Both the position numbers and the translations under genes were made by a program. Below the pieces are notes generated by a model, which saw only the letters and a list, made by a program, of their open reading frames with translations, searched no databases and was not told the DNA's origin. A stretch of DNA of 64,000 bases from Temnothorax longispinosus. Taxonomy: Eukaryota > Arthropoda > Insecta > Hymenoptera > Formicidae. Location of the stretch: the NCBI RefSeq assembly GCF_030848805.1, contig NC_092364.1, positions 11,619,650 to 11,683,649 on the forward strand, given 5' to 3'. Shown piece after piece: positions 10,220-20,232 of this stretch (positions within the stretch are counted from its first letter, which is position 1; the number at the start of each line of letters is the position of its first letter).

Positions 10220-11600
10220 AGACTATATATAAAACAAATAATAATAAACGAGGTTTAATAGATGCTATCGGCACGATCAGCAAAACGCTGTTCGGCACTA
10301 TGGATGCCGACGACGCAAAACACATACAAGAGCAGCTTGAACTGATACAAAATCAGCAACAGACTCTACGGCACACCGCAAAAAGTCAATTAAAGGTGAT
10401 AAATGCCACAATAGGCCACATGGAGGCCCTAGAAAAATCGTTATATCATAACGAGCAACTGCCGACGAACGTCACGACACGGATACAGCTGGAAACAACA
10501 CTGTACGCCAGAAGAGAAGAAATAGACAAACAGTTATTAATACTAACCACAATTACAGAGGATCTAATAGAAGACGTGAAAGACACGATAGACTACCTCA
10601 CATATTCGCGAGAAGGAGTCATACTCACCCGCTTATTACCGATAAAAAAAATAATAACAGAATTAAAAGAGGCAACGTCACAATTGACGCGAGGATCTCA
10701 TTTCCCATTTAAAGTTAGACTAGAAAATTGGAACGATAATAATCAGATTTCCCGTGGTAGCATACCCCGTGTATGAAATAATAAGAACGACACCATTATC
10801 TGTCCACAACCACGCGAATATTTTTACATTTTTAAGAATTACTCACAACATATTAGCAATAGATAAAGAGAATCATAATTACATAACGCTAGAGGAACGC
10901 GATTTAAACGACTGTAAACGAAACGGAATAAAATATGTATGTAACCAAAACTACCCGGTATACTTTGTAAAAGCCGACGCACCATGCGAGGTACAAGTTT
11001 ATGTAAAAACGCCAGGATATGTAAACACCTGCGAGAAACGTCAAATAATGTCAAACGTAACCTTATGGATAACATTAAGTGAACCACAAACGTGGCTATT
11101 CTCAACGCCGAAAAAGCAAAAGCTAACGATCCAATGTAACGATCAGGCGGAACAAAAAGTAGAAATCGAACGAACAGGAAAACTAAGTATAAACGAAAAT
11201 TGTAAACTAACCACACCCGACATTATTATAAAACGAAAAGACAAACGAATATGAAACAAACAGAAATACATTTGGCAGATTTTAACCTGAGCGAACAAAC
11301 GAAAATAAAGATACTAACGAACAAGCAAAAAAAGAAATTAGATTAGAACCTGTAATTAAGAATCCGAACGAATTAATGGAATTAAGTCTAGACATAAGCG
11401 ACATAAATAAAGAGTTGGAAAAATCTTAAAACACCTTAATAAAAAATCCCTGTCATATATCCCGTAGGATCGACACTTACTATAATAATAATACTAAGCG
11501 TAATAGGAATAAGTATTTATGTAATTAAAAGAAATATAAAAGGAGCAAGCGCCCGATCGCAAATACAGGGCGACCCAGCGATGCTACATTAAAAGATAAG
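10220..11600 (+). pseudogene. env: Env of an A-family element, middle and C-terminal part, plus strand
   Basis: Two frames (10300-10776 and 10754-11254), offset by a shift, carry the signature of insect errantivirus envelope proteins related to baculovirus F: a fusion-peptide-like GTISKTLFGTMDADDA segment (about 10270-10315), a long helical region, a cysteine-bearing ectodomain, and after more disruptions a hydrophobic membrane-anchor-like segment (about 11457-11530) with a short basic tail. The family is a membrane fusion protein. This copy is broken, lacks its N-terminus here and lies opposite to the gag-pol of element A. A purine tract and a full LTR follow. Confidence 0.75.
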
Positions 11601-11730
11601 AAAAATGTAACCGTAGGAAAATAATAAAGAAAATAAACCTACCTAATGGAAATAGAAACAGGATAAACAACAACAAAAAATTGTAACAAAAACTACAGAC
11701 CGTAGTTTCCTTCTCTCAAAGGGGGAGGGA
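11601..11730 (+). other. Env 3' flank and polypurine tract
   Basis: Non-coding DNA ending in AAAGGGGGAGGGA directly before the LTR that starts TGTTGCGG. This is the standard plus-strand priming site next to a 3' LTR, and it fixes the orientation of this segment as plus. Confidence 0.8.
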
Positions 11731-12120
11731 TGTTGCGGCCCCAATTAATGTAATAATAAAATAAGAATAGTATTAAGAAAGACCGAGAATAACAATAGGG
11801 AACGCGACCGCGAAAGCCCGAAAGAATTACGCAAAGCCGAATCAGCAAGAGATGAGTTGCGCGATCGGCCTACATACGATCGAGCAACTCAGCTATATCG
11901 AAGGACAGGACGAGGATACAAAAGGAAGCGAAAACAGGAGACGAGAGGGCAATCGGAGTCTGGGAGCAGATCAGTAACGGGCATTTTCTGTAATAACGAG
12001 CAACCAGAGTTAATTATACGATCAGTTTACTGAAAGTGCCGTGTGTTGTATTCATTAATAATCCCGCCTCCTCCGTGGAAGAAAATACCCCGGTGTCCCT
12101 ATCCAAAACGGGGCACAACA
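11731..12120 (+). repeat. A-family LTR, plus orientation (inverted relative to element A)
   Basis: 390 bp starting TGTTGCGGCCCC and ending GGGGCACAACA, the reverse complement of the LTR at 25660-26049, with the same length and scattered differences. It sits as a 3' LTR behind the plus-strand env and purine tract. Confidence 0.9.
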
Positions 12121-12122
12121 AA

Positions 12123-12571
12123 TGAAGAGACTGGGCTCTGTTGTCGGCATCCATAGTGCCGAACAGCGTTTTGCTGATCGTGCCGATCGCATCTATTAAT
12201 ACTCGTTTATTATTATTTGTTTTATATATAGTCTGTAATCGCGTTAATAATTGCGTTAATTTTTTGTTATCTTTCTCTATCGTATGGAGAATGTTTTTGC
12301 ACGTCTGCTGCGTGTTCTTTGCGATTATCGTTTCGCATACTTCTTCGGCTTGTTGTAGAAATTCCTGAAGTTGATGATATCGGTTTCCTAGGGCTGCTAC
12401 GTCGATTTTAATCGCTAGTTTCCATGTAGCTTCTACCTGTTGCAATTGTCTCTCAAAGTATACTCCCGGTTCGCTGCTGAATTGTCGTACCTCGTACGAT
12501 GGTGCTGCCTCGGGTTTCGCTTTTTTTGCGAAGTGCTGGACGACGATCAGCGTCCTGTAAGATAAGGACAC
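12123..12571 (-). pseudogene. env: Env of element A, N-terminal part, minus strand
   Basis: The minus-strand frame from 12571 encodes an ectodomain-like region ending in the same fusion-peptide-like GTISKTLFGTMDAD segment found at 10270 on the plus strand. Directly after it the sequence leaves env, runs through about 22 bp of filler and enters the LTR, so the printed C-terminus of this frame is LTR-derived. The overlap with the plus-strand env is about 90 bp with several mismatches. Position downstream of integrase fits env. Broken; no membrane anchor remains on this piece. Confidence 0.7.
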
Positions 12572-13122
12572 ATGTTACCTTTTTTCGAATTTTTATCTTG
12601 GCTTGGTTATGCCTTCTCCTTGCGTTTTTTTCTTTCATCGCGCGTTTAGTTGCTCTTGAGATGTAGCCCTGAGCACTTTTATTAACTCTTGTAATACTAA
12701 CTTAATTTGTACGACACCATCAGAATGAGGTGCATTCAGTGCAATTTGTATTTCGCGCCGGCGTCTTGCGACGCCTGATGTATGCGGTCGTACTGGTTAA
12801 GGGCGGCGCGAGCGGGTGCCGTAAGTTTGCCTAGTGCGACTACTGATAGTGCGTGTGCGGGGCCCTCCTCGACTCCTCGTCTCGCTCGCCCCCTCCCTCC
12901 TACGTGGAAGCGGCCTTAACACCCCCGGGCACATGGGTGCTCATCCACCCCTTGGAGATCACGGTGGATGTGGCCACCGGTCGCCGTGTGGTGCGGATGG
13001 TCCGCCGTGCTTGATGTTCGGTAAGTACTTATTATCTTATTTTCCTTAATCTTTTACTATCGCCTGCTCTCTATCGCCTACTTTCTATTGCTTGTTTTTG
13101 TTCTTTTGCGCTGCTTTTATTG
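12572..13122 (-). other. Spacer between integrase and env of element A
   Basis: No clear frame. A GC-rich patch (about 12780-13010) contrasts with the surroundings. An errantivirus env mRNA is normally spliced, so a splice acceptor would be expected here, but I cannot place it. Confidence 0.4.
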
Positions 13123-14368
13123 CTCTATGAAGGGCTTTATCCTGTTTACGTGCACTCGCGTCGTTTTCCGTCCCTTTTTGATCGTGTAATTGACGTCTGA
13201 GTGTTTTTCAATTACTTCGTATGGTCCTATTCACGGGGATTCTAATTTTTTTTATCTCCCTCTACGCACCGTTTTTGTCGTGCAAGAGAACTTTGTCTCC
13301 CACTCAGAAATTGATTTCTTTTGTCTTCTTGTCGTACGTTTCCTTGGCCTTAGATTTTTCGTTTCGCAAATGTTCCTTTGCAACTCGTTGTGTCGCTCTT
13401 AATTTTTCTTTTAGCTCTTGCGCGTAATCGTCATACGTTGGTTTCGGTGGTTGCGACAGTGCCGTCGGTAGTGTCGCTCGGTGCCCGTATACTAATTCGA
13501 AGGGTGTAAACCCGGTCGCCGTGTGTGGCGTCGTGTTATACGCGAACATTGCGTATGGTGTTCATTCGTCCCAGTCTGTCTGGTCCGCGTTAATATAATG
13601 TCGCAAGTATTCTGCTAATGTCCTATGAGAGCGTTCTAATGCTCCATTGCTCTCAGGATGGTACGCCGTTGTTTGAATTTTTTCGATCTTCAATAATTTA
13701 CACGTGCTTTTAAATATTTCGCTAAGGAAGTTCGTTCCTCTATCCGTCAGTATTTTGTCGGGGATACCGTATTCAAAGATAATCTTTGTGACAAATTTTT
13801 TCGCGATCGTATTCGCTTCTTGATTAGGTACGGGTATCGCTTTACTGAATTTTGATAAATTATCCTGAAACGTGAGGATATATTTATTTCCGTTTTCGGT
13901 CACCGTCAGTGGTTCTACTATATCTAGGGCACATTTTTTGAACGGTTTGTCCGCGGTGTCTGTGATTACTAAGGGTGCTTTATTTTTTCGCGATAACTTG
14001 TTTTTCTGACATAGTTCGCATTTATTAATGTAATCTTCGACGTCTCGAGTTAATCCTCTCCAATTATGCGTCAACCTTATTCGGTTTATGGTGCGTTCCA
14101 CATCCTGATGTCCTCCTACAGGTGCATCATGGTATTCGTATAATATACGTTGCTTCTTTTCTTCTGTGTATTTTCTTTTGCTCTCCTCTTCGTTATTCTC
14201 TTCCTTCTCTATCTTGTTGATATCTGTTGGCACATGTCGACTCAGCGCATCCGCGTTTCTATTCTCTTGACCGGCCTTGTGTACGATAGTGTAATCGTAT
14301 TCCTCTAATTTCAATCTCCATCGGATTAATCGTGATCCGGGGTCCTTTACGTTAAATAGCCAAACCAA
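13123..14368 (-). pseudogene. Integrase and RNase H tail of element A
   Basis: Minus-strand frames 14368-13562 and 13549-13304 give the end of RNase H (NADALSRH), the integrase zinc-binding region (GGHQD...CELCQKNK), and the catalytic core with all three acidic positions visible (LDIVEP, LTDRGTNF, HPESNGALERSHR). The C-terminal domain follows: YNTTPHTATGFTPFELVYG, then after a stop GPYEVIEKHSDVNYT..., ending near 13123. Integrase would join cDNA ends to target DNA. A stop near 13560 and another near 13303 break it. Confidence 0.85.
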
Positions 14369-14385
14369 TGATTTATGGTCTGTTA

Positions 14386-15644
14386 CTATGGTAAATTTTG
14401 TTCATAAACGTATGGTCGGAAGTGTTTCACCGCCCATACTATCGCTAGTAATTCTTTCTCGGTAGTATTATAATTTTGCTCGGCTTTAGATAGTACTCTG
14501 CTCGCATACGCCACGGGTTGATCTTGACCTATCTTTCCTTGTGACAGTATGGCTCCTATTGCGTAATCCGACGCGTCGGTTGTCACTACGAATTCTTGGG
14601 AGAAGTCCGAGTATTTTAATACCGGTGCTGTGGTTAATTTTTCTTTAAGTATTTCAAATGCGTTTTGTTGTTCTGCGTTCCACTCGAATTTGATATCTTT
14701 TCTGGTCATTTTTGTGAGTGGCTTGGCGATTGCTGAAAAATCTTTAATAAATCTTCGATAATATCAGGCTAATCCTACGAAAGCCTGGATGTCCTTTACC
14801 TTTGTTGGTCTCGGGAAGCTTTTTACTGTTTCTAATTTTGAAGGATCTGGCGAGATCCGTTTTCTGTTATTACATGTCCGAGATACGTCACTTCTTTCCG
14901 AAGGAATTCGCATTTATCGGGCTGTAATTTCAAATTATATTTTTTCAGTCTTTTTAGCACTTCAATTAATCTCTTATTGTGCTCTTGCAAACTTGCTCCG
15001 TATACTATTATATCGTCTAGATAGACTAAGCATTGTAATCCTACTAGTCCTGCTAAAACGGCTATTATTGCTCGTTGAAATGTCGCTGGGGCATTTTTCA
15101 GTCCAAAAGGCATTCGATTATACTCGTAATGTCCGCATTGTGTAGAGAACGCTGTTTTTTCCTTACCTTTTTCATCCATCGGGATTTGATGGTATCCCGA
15201 GGCGAGGTCTAGCGTGGTGAAATATTTTGCGTTTCTTAGTTGGTGTAGGATATCTGTTATGTTTGGCAATGGAAAAGAATCTCCCTCCGTTAGATCGTTT
15301 ACAAACCAAAAATCTATTACCACTCTCAGTTTTAATTTTCCTGATGCGTCTCTTTTCTTCGGTACTACTAGCAACGGTGCATTCCACGGGCTCGTGCTAG
15401 GTCTAATAATTCCGTTTTTTAACATCTCTTTCACTTGTCTAATCACTTCTTCCTTGTGCTTTTCTGGCAAGCGGTACGGTCGGATATTGACCAGTACGCT
15501 GCCCGCCTTTGTGGTAATCTTATGCGCGACAATATCAGTGCATGTCAGTGGCTCTCCTTCCAAATGCAATACATCGCTATAATCTCTGCAAATTTCCATA
15601 ATAACTTTTTTTTCTTCTTTGTTTAAGTGTTGCGTGCGTATCAA
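14386..15644 (-). pseudogene. Reverse transcriptase and RNase H of element A
   Basis: The frame 15644-14832 holds a near-complete Ty3/Gypsy RT: RPYRLPEKHKEEV, LRVVIDFWFVND, FTTLDLASGYHQIPM, MPFGLKNAPATFQR, catalytic VYLDDIIVY (about 15010-15035) and YLGHVIT. The frame 14709-14386 holds the RNase H start (VTTDASDYAIGAILSQG, AYASRVLSKAEQNYNTTEKELLAIVW). A shift and stops separate the two between 14710 and 14831. RT-RNase H would copy element RNA into DNA; this copy is inactive. It resembles errantivirus (17.6/297/TED-like) Pol. Confidence 0.9.
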
Positions 15645-15692
15645 TTTTTCGACTTTTTAGCTACGCGGCATTGTTTCTTCTGCTTTGTTTAC

Positions 15693-16300
15693 TTAGTTTA
15701 CTTCTATCTCTTCTGCTTCTGCTTGCTCTAACTCCTCTAATGTTACTTGCGGCATTAGCATTTCGACTGTCTTCTCAGTCGTATTCAGTATGCTTGCCGG
15801 ACATAGAAAGTTTTCTGGCATCACTAGGCAATTTTCTATGAACACTCCTGGCATTGTCTCTTCTGCCTGTATTATTCCTGGTGAGTTTTTATCGGTCGCG
15901 ACTTGTATTATTGTCTCGCTTCGTGGTTTCAAAACCATTTTCTTATAGGGTACAATTTTAATGTACTATTCCCTATTCGTATCGAGTTCGATTCGTAGCT
16001 ATATGACGCTTGATGCTTTTTTATGAAATCTATTCCTAGTATCCCGTCGTACTCAATCGGGAAATCATCTTTGACGACATATATCGTGTGCTTGATTTTT
16101 CTATCTTTCAAGTCAATAGCAGCTCTTAAATTTTCCAATGGTGTGAGCTTTATGTCCTGTTACTCCTGTAAGGGCCATTTCATCTTCTTCTATCATTGTT
16201 TCGCCCTTCAAACGCTTTACTTTTATTATTGATACGGCCGCTCCGGTATCGAACAGCAAATTCATTTTTTCGCGCCTCGCTTCTCGCATGGGCAGAATGA
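15693..16300 (-). pseudogene. Aspartic protease region of element A
   Basis: The end of the frame that finishes at 16113 carries the active-site block LLFDTGAAVSIIKV (about 16235-16270). After a shift, the frame 16138-15929 has the second conserved block YDGILGIDFIKKH. A further frame (15938-15693) makes the acidic linker to RT, ending EELEQAEAEEIEVN. The order protease-RT is normal for Ty3/Gypsy. At least two shifts break it. Confidence 0.8.
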
Positions 16301-18135
16301 TTAGGTCCAGCCCTGCATGCTTCCGCGGCATGTTTGTCATATGTGACACCTGATACTCTAACGCCGGTCGGCGCTGCTTTGTCTCCTCTTTGTCTTCCTC
16401 ATCGCTATTCGCGGCTGAATTACTGTCCTTTTTCCTCGGGCCATTCGTTTTTGGGTGAAAATTTTTATTTTGTCCTCTCGGATTATTAGGTTTGTTGTGG
16501 TTTGTTCTTTCTTTATTTGGTCGACCATTTAACAGCCAACATTCTTCGCGCATGTGTCCTGCCTTTTTATAGTAATTGCAGACTTTATCTATCGCGTTTA
16601 CGCGGGGTGTCCTATCGGGTTTCGGTAAGTAGAAACGGTTTGCGTATCTACTGGTACGACGTTCCCTTCCGTGATGCCCGTATTTTCCGCATTTTTGGCA
16701 TTGTAATATCGATCGATTATCGCGCGGTTGCGGCGAGTACGCATAATTATTTTTGGGACGCGGCGGAATTCCACTCGGCCCGTTTACTTTTTTCTTCGGC
16801 GCTCGCTCCGGCAATCGCTTCTTGCAATGTTGCAAAATGCTGAACTCGGGCAAGTAACTTGATCTCGTCTCTCAATCCTAATTAGAAATTTTGTAATGCC
16901 TGTTGTTGAATCATTTCTAATATAGTTTGCTTGCTTTCTATGGTGTGATTTCTTCCCTCTATCATGGAGTCGTATAGCTCCATCGCTAGCTTATCGGCTC
17001 TTAATCCGAATGCTCTTGCATTTTTTCCGGGTTTTTGCTTGAGCGTATTAAACTCTAGTTGCAAGTGCGTTGTGCTTTTGCGGCTCAAATAGCAAACTTC
17101 TAATTCCTTCTTTAGTTGTGCGAAATCTCTTATTTCTCGCGTTTGAAAATCTATCATCGCTCTTCCTTTTAGCTTTGTGCATAACACTGCTTTTAATAGC
17201 GTTCCTTCTTCCATAGGATTTGTTTTTTATTGCGTAGGTCGCGGCGCTTAAGAATTCTTGTAATTTACTCGATGCTCCGTCGAACTCGGGTATCATGTTT
17301 CGTGCCTCTTTTAAACGTAGATATCCGATTGCGCGTTTCCGCTTGGTTCCGGATATCGTATGACGTTCGTCCGTACGTTACTTCGAACGGGAGGTTACTT
17401 GGCTCGCGTCTCGCGTGAAATTCGCGGCGTTCAGGATTCGCCGTTTCTAGTTGATTTACGCGATCTTGTAAGTTGCGGATTCCGTTTAATATCTCGTCGA
17501 GAATGGAATCTCTATCGTCCCGCGGCAGTCCGGCCCGTGCGGGTATCCGGTTACGGTGATTCACCGGGGTGCCTCTTTGTGATAGCACTCGATTAAGACG
17601 GTTTATATCTTCGTCTATTTCCTCTGGGGTTATCGGCGCGTTGTCATTTACGATATTCGCGTCGTGGTTGCTATTTGTTGCTTCCGCCATCTCGATTACG
17701 TTCACGTGTCTCAAGGCGGAATAATACTCTTGCGGGTTGAATACGCTATCATACGAAGTCAATGAGAACTCTATGTGTTAGCCTACTAGTCGTACTGTCC
17801 GCGTCTTCGGATTGTGCGTGCGCGTGTGAAGGGTGGAGTTTATTTTCGTCGGAGCAGTTATTTTGTCCTATTACTCTCGCGTCTAAAATTATAACGGAAT
17901 CGTCGAATTGGGATTCGCGTTTGATTACGCTGTTCGGGTGTAATTCCGGTTCTGATTCGCTTTCACTTGAGTAGTACGCATCTAAATTTCTACGCACGGT
18001 TTCGCGATTATCGCTTACGACTTCTTCGGTCGTTTGCACGGGGCTTAACGGTCTATTTCTACGCGCTCGTCGTGACGTCTCGCTATGGAGCCACGATTGA
18101 TTTAGTTCCGCAGGTGGATTTTCGTTTTCCGACAT
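16301..18135 (-). pseudogene. gag: Gag of element A
   Basis: The start is ATG at 18135, only 18 bp from the insertion point of element B. The reading moves through at least four frames (18135-17749, 17762-17265, 17296-17048, 17214-16882, 16853-16113). It has an acidic N-terminal half, a capsid-like region (FNTLKQKPGKNARAFGLRAD) and two zinc knuckles near 16697 and 16580: CQKCGKYGHHGRER, where the last Cys is replaced by Arg, and CNYYKKAGHMREEC, with the second Cys replaced by Tyr. Such losses fit relaxed constraint. It would package the element RNA. Confidence 0.8.
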
Positions 18136-18152
18136 CTACGGTGATTGCGCTT

Positions 18153-19232
18153 AAAACAACCTGTCTTCGAAGCGCGGATCGAGCTCGCGGTTGGCCGGGG
18201 TTTGAAGGAGGTGCGGAGAAGCAGACGGAGAGCGAGGTTTAGCGAAATGAAGGCGCGTCTTGGTTACAAGAAAACAGTTAAATTTATTCTACGATAGTTA
18301 CAATTTGCGCTCGCGGCATTTACATAGATCGATGCGTGCGAGGCGACGTTGGTTTGGTCGCGGGCGGCGCGGGGTAACTCGCGGTATGTGCGGGGCGGAG
18401 CCGCTGCTTTTGGTATTCGCGCGGACCGAATCGCGTGACGGCAGGTATCGGCACGGGCGGCGCCGGTTTCCCGGCTGGCGCGGCCCGGAGCGCGGAAAAA
18501 TGGCGCGAAGCGCGGCGGCGATGTGGATCGCGAAGCGTGGATAACGCGGCGGAAGCGGGTCGTCGGCCGAGACACACTCGGCGAGGGCAGAGAATGCCAG
18601 AGGCGCTCTACCGTCTTGTCCGGACAGGCTTCAGGTGATTTGGAAGAGGAGAAGCTGGTCCTTCGCCGAGACACACTCGGTGAAGACAGAGAATGCCGGG
18701 GGCGCTCTACCTTCGTATCCGGACGGCTTCGAGTGATTCGGATGGGAGCGAAAAGCTGGTCGCTAGCCGAGACACACTCGGCGAAGACAGAGAATGCCGG
18801 AGGCGCTCTACCTTTCGTTCGGGTTAGCTTTCGTGCGGGAATTCAGGATCGGTGTTGTCTGGAAGACGGATGATCGGGAATCGCGCTCTGTGCCAGCGAC
18901 GCCGGGCTTTTATACGCGTCGCGGCGGCGTCGCGGCGTGGTGGGGGTAGCGACGGCGATCGCGAGCGCCGGGCCGGTGCGGCGGAACGATTGGGGATCGC
19001 GGCGCCCCGACGCCGTGATCGCGTTCGGCGGTCTTCGGCCGCCTTCGGCACCGCTCGGCGCGGTGAGGCGGTTGCCGCGTTTAAGTCCCTTCGCGGATTT
19101 CCTAATGTATGCGATGATTAAAAAATATGTTGGGCACATCGTGCCCGTTCCTCACCCCGCGGGTGGTCGGCGGGGTGGTCTCGGCGTGCTGTTCTTGCCG
19201 GAACGATGCATATTTGGGGGTGCATCGTTACA
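18153..19232 (-). repeat. 3' LTR of element B
   Basis: 1080 bp, paired with 24280-25368. It is preceded in the sense direction by a GGAGGGGGGTGA purine tract. It contains three tandem units of about 100 bp, each starting with a small palindrome. Many long frames in this GC-rich DNA are shadows; none is conserved as a protein. Confidence 0.95.
18566..18830 (-). repeat. Three tandem ~100-bp units in the LTR of element B
   Basis: Units start at 18566, 18665 and 18766. Each opens with a hairpin-capable GCCGAGACACACTCGGC (second copy GCCGAGACACACTCGGT) followed by an AGAGAATGCC...GGCGCTCTACC block. The same array lies in the other LTR at 24692-24956. Repeated palindromes in the LTR suggest protein-binding sites, possibly enhancer- or insulator-like; function not shown. 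Confidence 0.85.
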
Positions 19233-19997
19233 TCACCCCCCTCCGTGGAAAGCGCGAATTTGGCGCTCTAGGTATTCGGCCTGATCTCCCGAATACTGCG
19301 GACCGGAGCCGGTTGCGTTAAACCTAATGTGCCACCGCTTGCTCCCCGACCGCGTTTTGTGCTGCCGGGAGACGTGCGCGTGGTAATGGGGCACCCAAAT
19401 GACGTGCCCATCCTCTACTGCTACCGGGATCGGGGGCGGTGGCTGTGTCCCTTCCGCCCGTAACGGTCGGACCTCGGCTGTTGCTGGTTGTGGCTGCGGC
19501 GGCGCAAGGATCCTCGTCGTGGCCGCCTCGGGAGGTGCCGTCGGGCCGGTGGTTGGTATCGGCGGGGGTCTCGCCGGTGCCGGCGGGTTGTTGGCCGGTG
19601 TCGGTGGCGGTGCCAGAGGTTTTAGCCGGCCCCGTATGGCCTCCAGGTCGACTTTCGTCCTCTCTATCCTGGTGATCCTCGGCGTGGCGCGTGGTCTCGG
19701 CTGGCTCAGTGGCGGCGGCGGGGTGGTGAGCCATTCTAATTTTCGCCGTTGCTGCTCGTCGGATCGTTGGATCGTGCAGCCGACCGTCGGCACGTTTTTG
19801 CGTGTCGGCGGTGCGCCTGCAGGTTCGGTACTCCTGGCGAGGGCGGCGGCGGCGGCGGACCCTCTGTGGAAGAGCCTCGACCAGGTATGCCCGATGTCCG
19901 GGTGGGCCGGGTCGTATTCCTCCGGTTCGGCGAGGATCTTATTGATCTCCTCGAGGATATCTCTCTCGATCGACGTTTCGCTCGTGACGGATGCCAT
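19233..19997 (-). CDS. ORF3 of element B, proline-rich protein of unknown function
   Basis: 254 codons, ATG 19997, TGA at the last three bases before the LTR, so the purine tract is translated as the C-terminal HGGG. The N-terminal ~60 residues are acidic (MASVTSETSIERDILEEIN), the middle (about 100-190) is strongly Pro/Ala-rich, and the C-terminus is compact with HAHVSRQHKTRSGSKRWHIR followed by FNATG. There is no signal peptide, membrane segment or furin-like site, so it is not an env protein. A degenerate counterpart with the same C-terminal pattern exists in element GH (about 47400-47600), which argues that it is a real gene. Another minus-strand frame (20293-19736) overlaps; I regard that one as less likely. 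No family recognised. Confidence 0.7.
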   Translation of the reverse strand: MASVTSETSIERDILEEINKILAEPEEYDPAHPDIGHTWSRLFHRGSAAAAALARSTEPAGAPPTRKNVPTVGCTIQRSDEQQRRKLEWLTTPPPPLSQPRPRATPRITRIERTKVDLEAIRGRLKPLAPPPTPANNPPAPARPPPIPTTGPTAPPEAATTRILAPPQPQPATAEVRPLRAEGTQPPPPIPVAVEDGHVIWVPHYHAHVSRQHKTRSGSKRWHIRFNATGSGPQYSGDQAEYLERQIRAFHGGG

Positions 19998-20232
19998 GGC
20001 TCGTCTGTGAGCTTTTCGTTTTCGGCGCCGGTATTTATTTTCCTTTTTGGGAGTGTGGCGGTTTTTCGCCTAATCTTCGGCTCTGTCGTCGTCCTCTGAG
20101 TTTGTTTCGTTGCTGTTATTGTTGTTATCTCCCGGTTCCGTGTTTTCATCGTCGTCGGTTTCTGTCTCGGTACTGCCGTCGTCCTCGATGTCGTTTTCAC
20201 CGGTGTCGGTCTCGGTGTCATTGTCCTCTTCG

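Noticed and set aside
10754..11254. Reading the plus-strand env frame as an independent host membrane protein
   Set aside because: It is flanked by a fusion-peptide-like motif shared with the minus-strand env and by a purine tract and LTR, so it is retroelement env.
14789..15626. Plus-strand frames over 14.8-15.6 kb and 16.0-18.2 kb
   Set aside because: Shadows of the minus-strand RT and gag of element A.
18260..19139. Many long plus- and minus-strand frames within 18260-19284 and again within 24390-25412
   Set aside because: They lie inside the two LTR copies of element B. Low stop density is due to high GC content, and the same frames recur only because the LTRs are duplicates.
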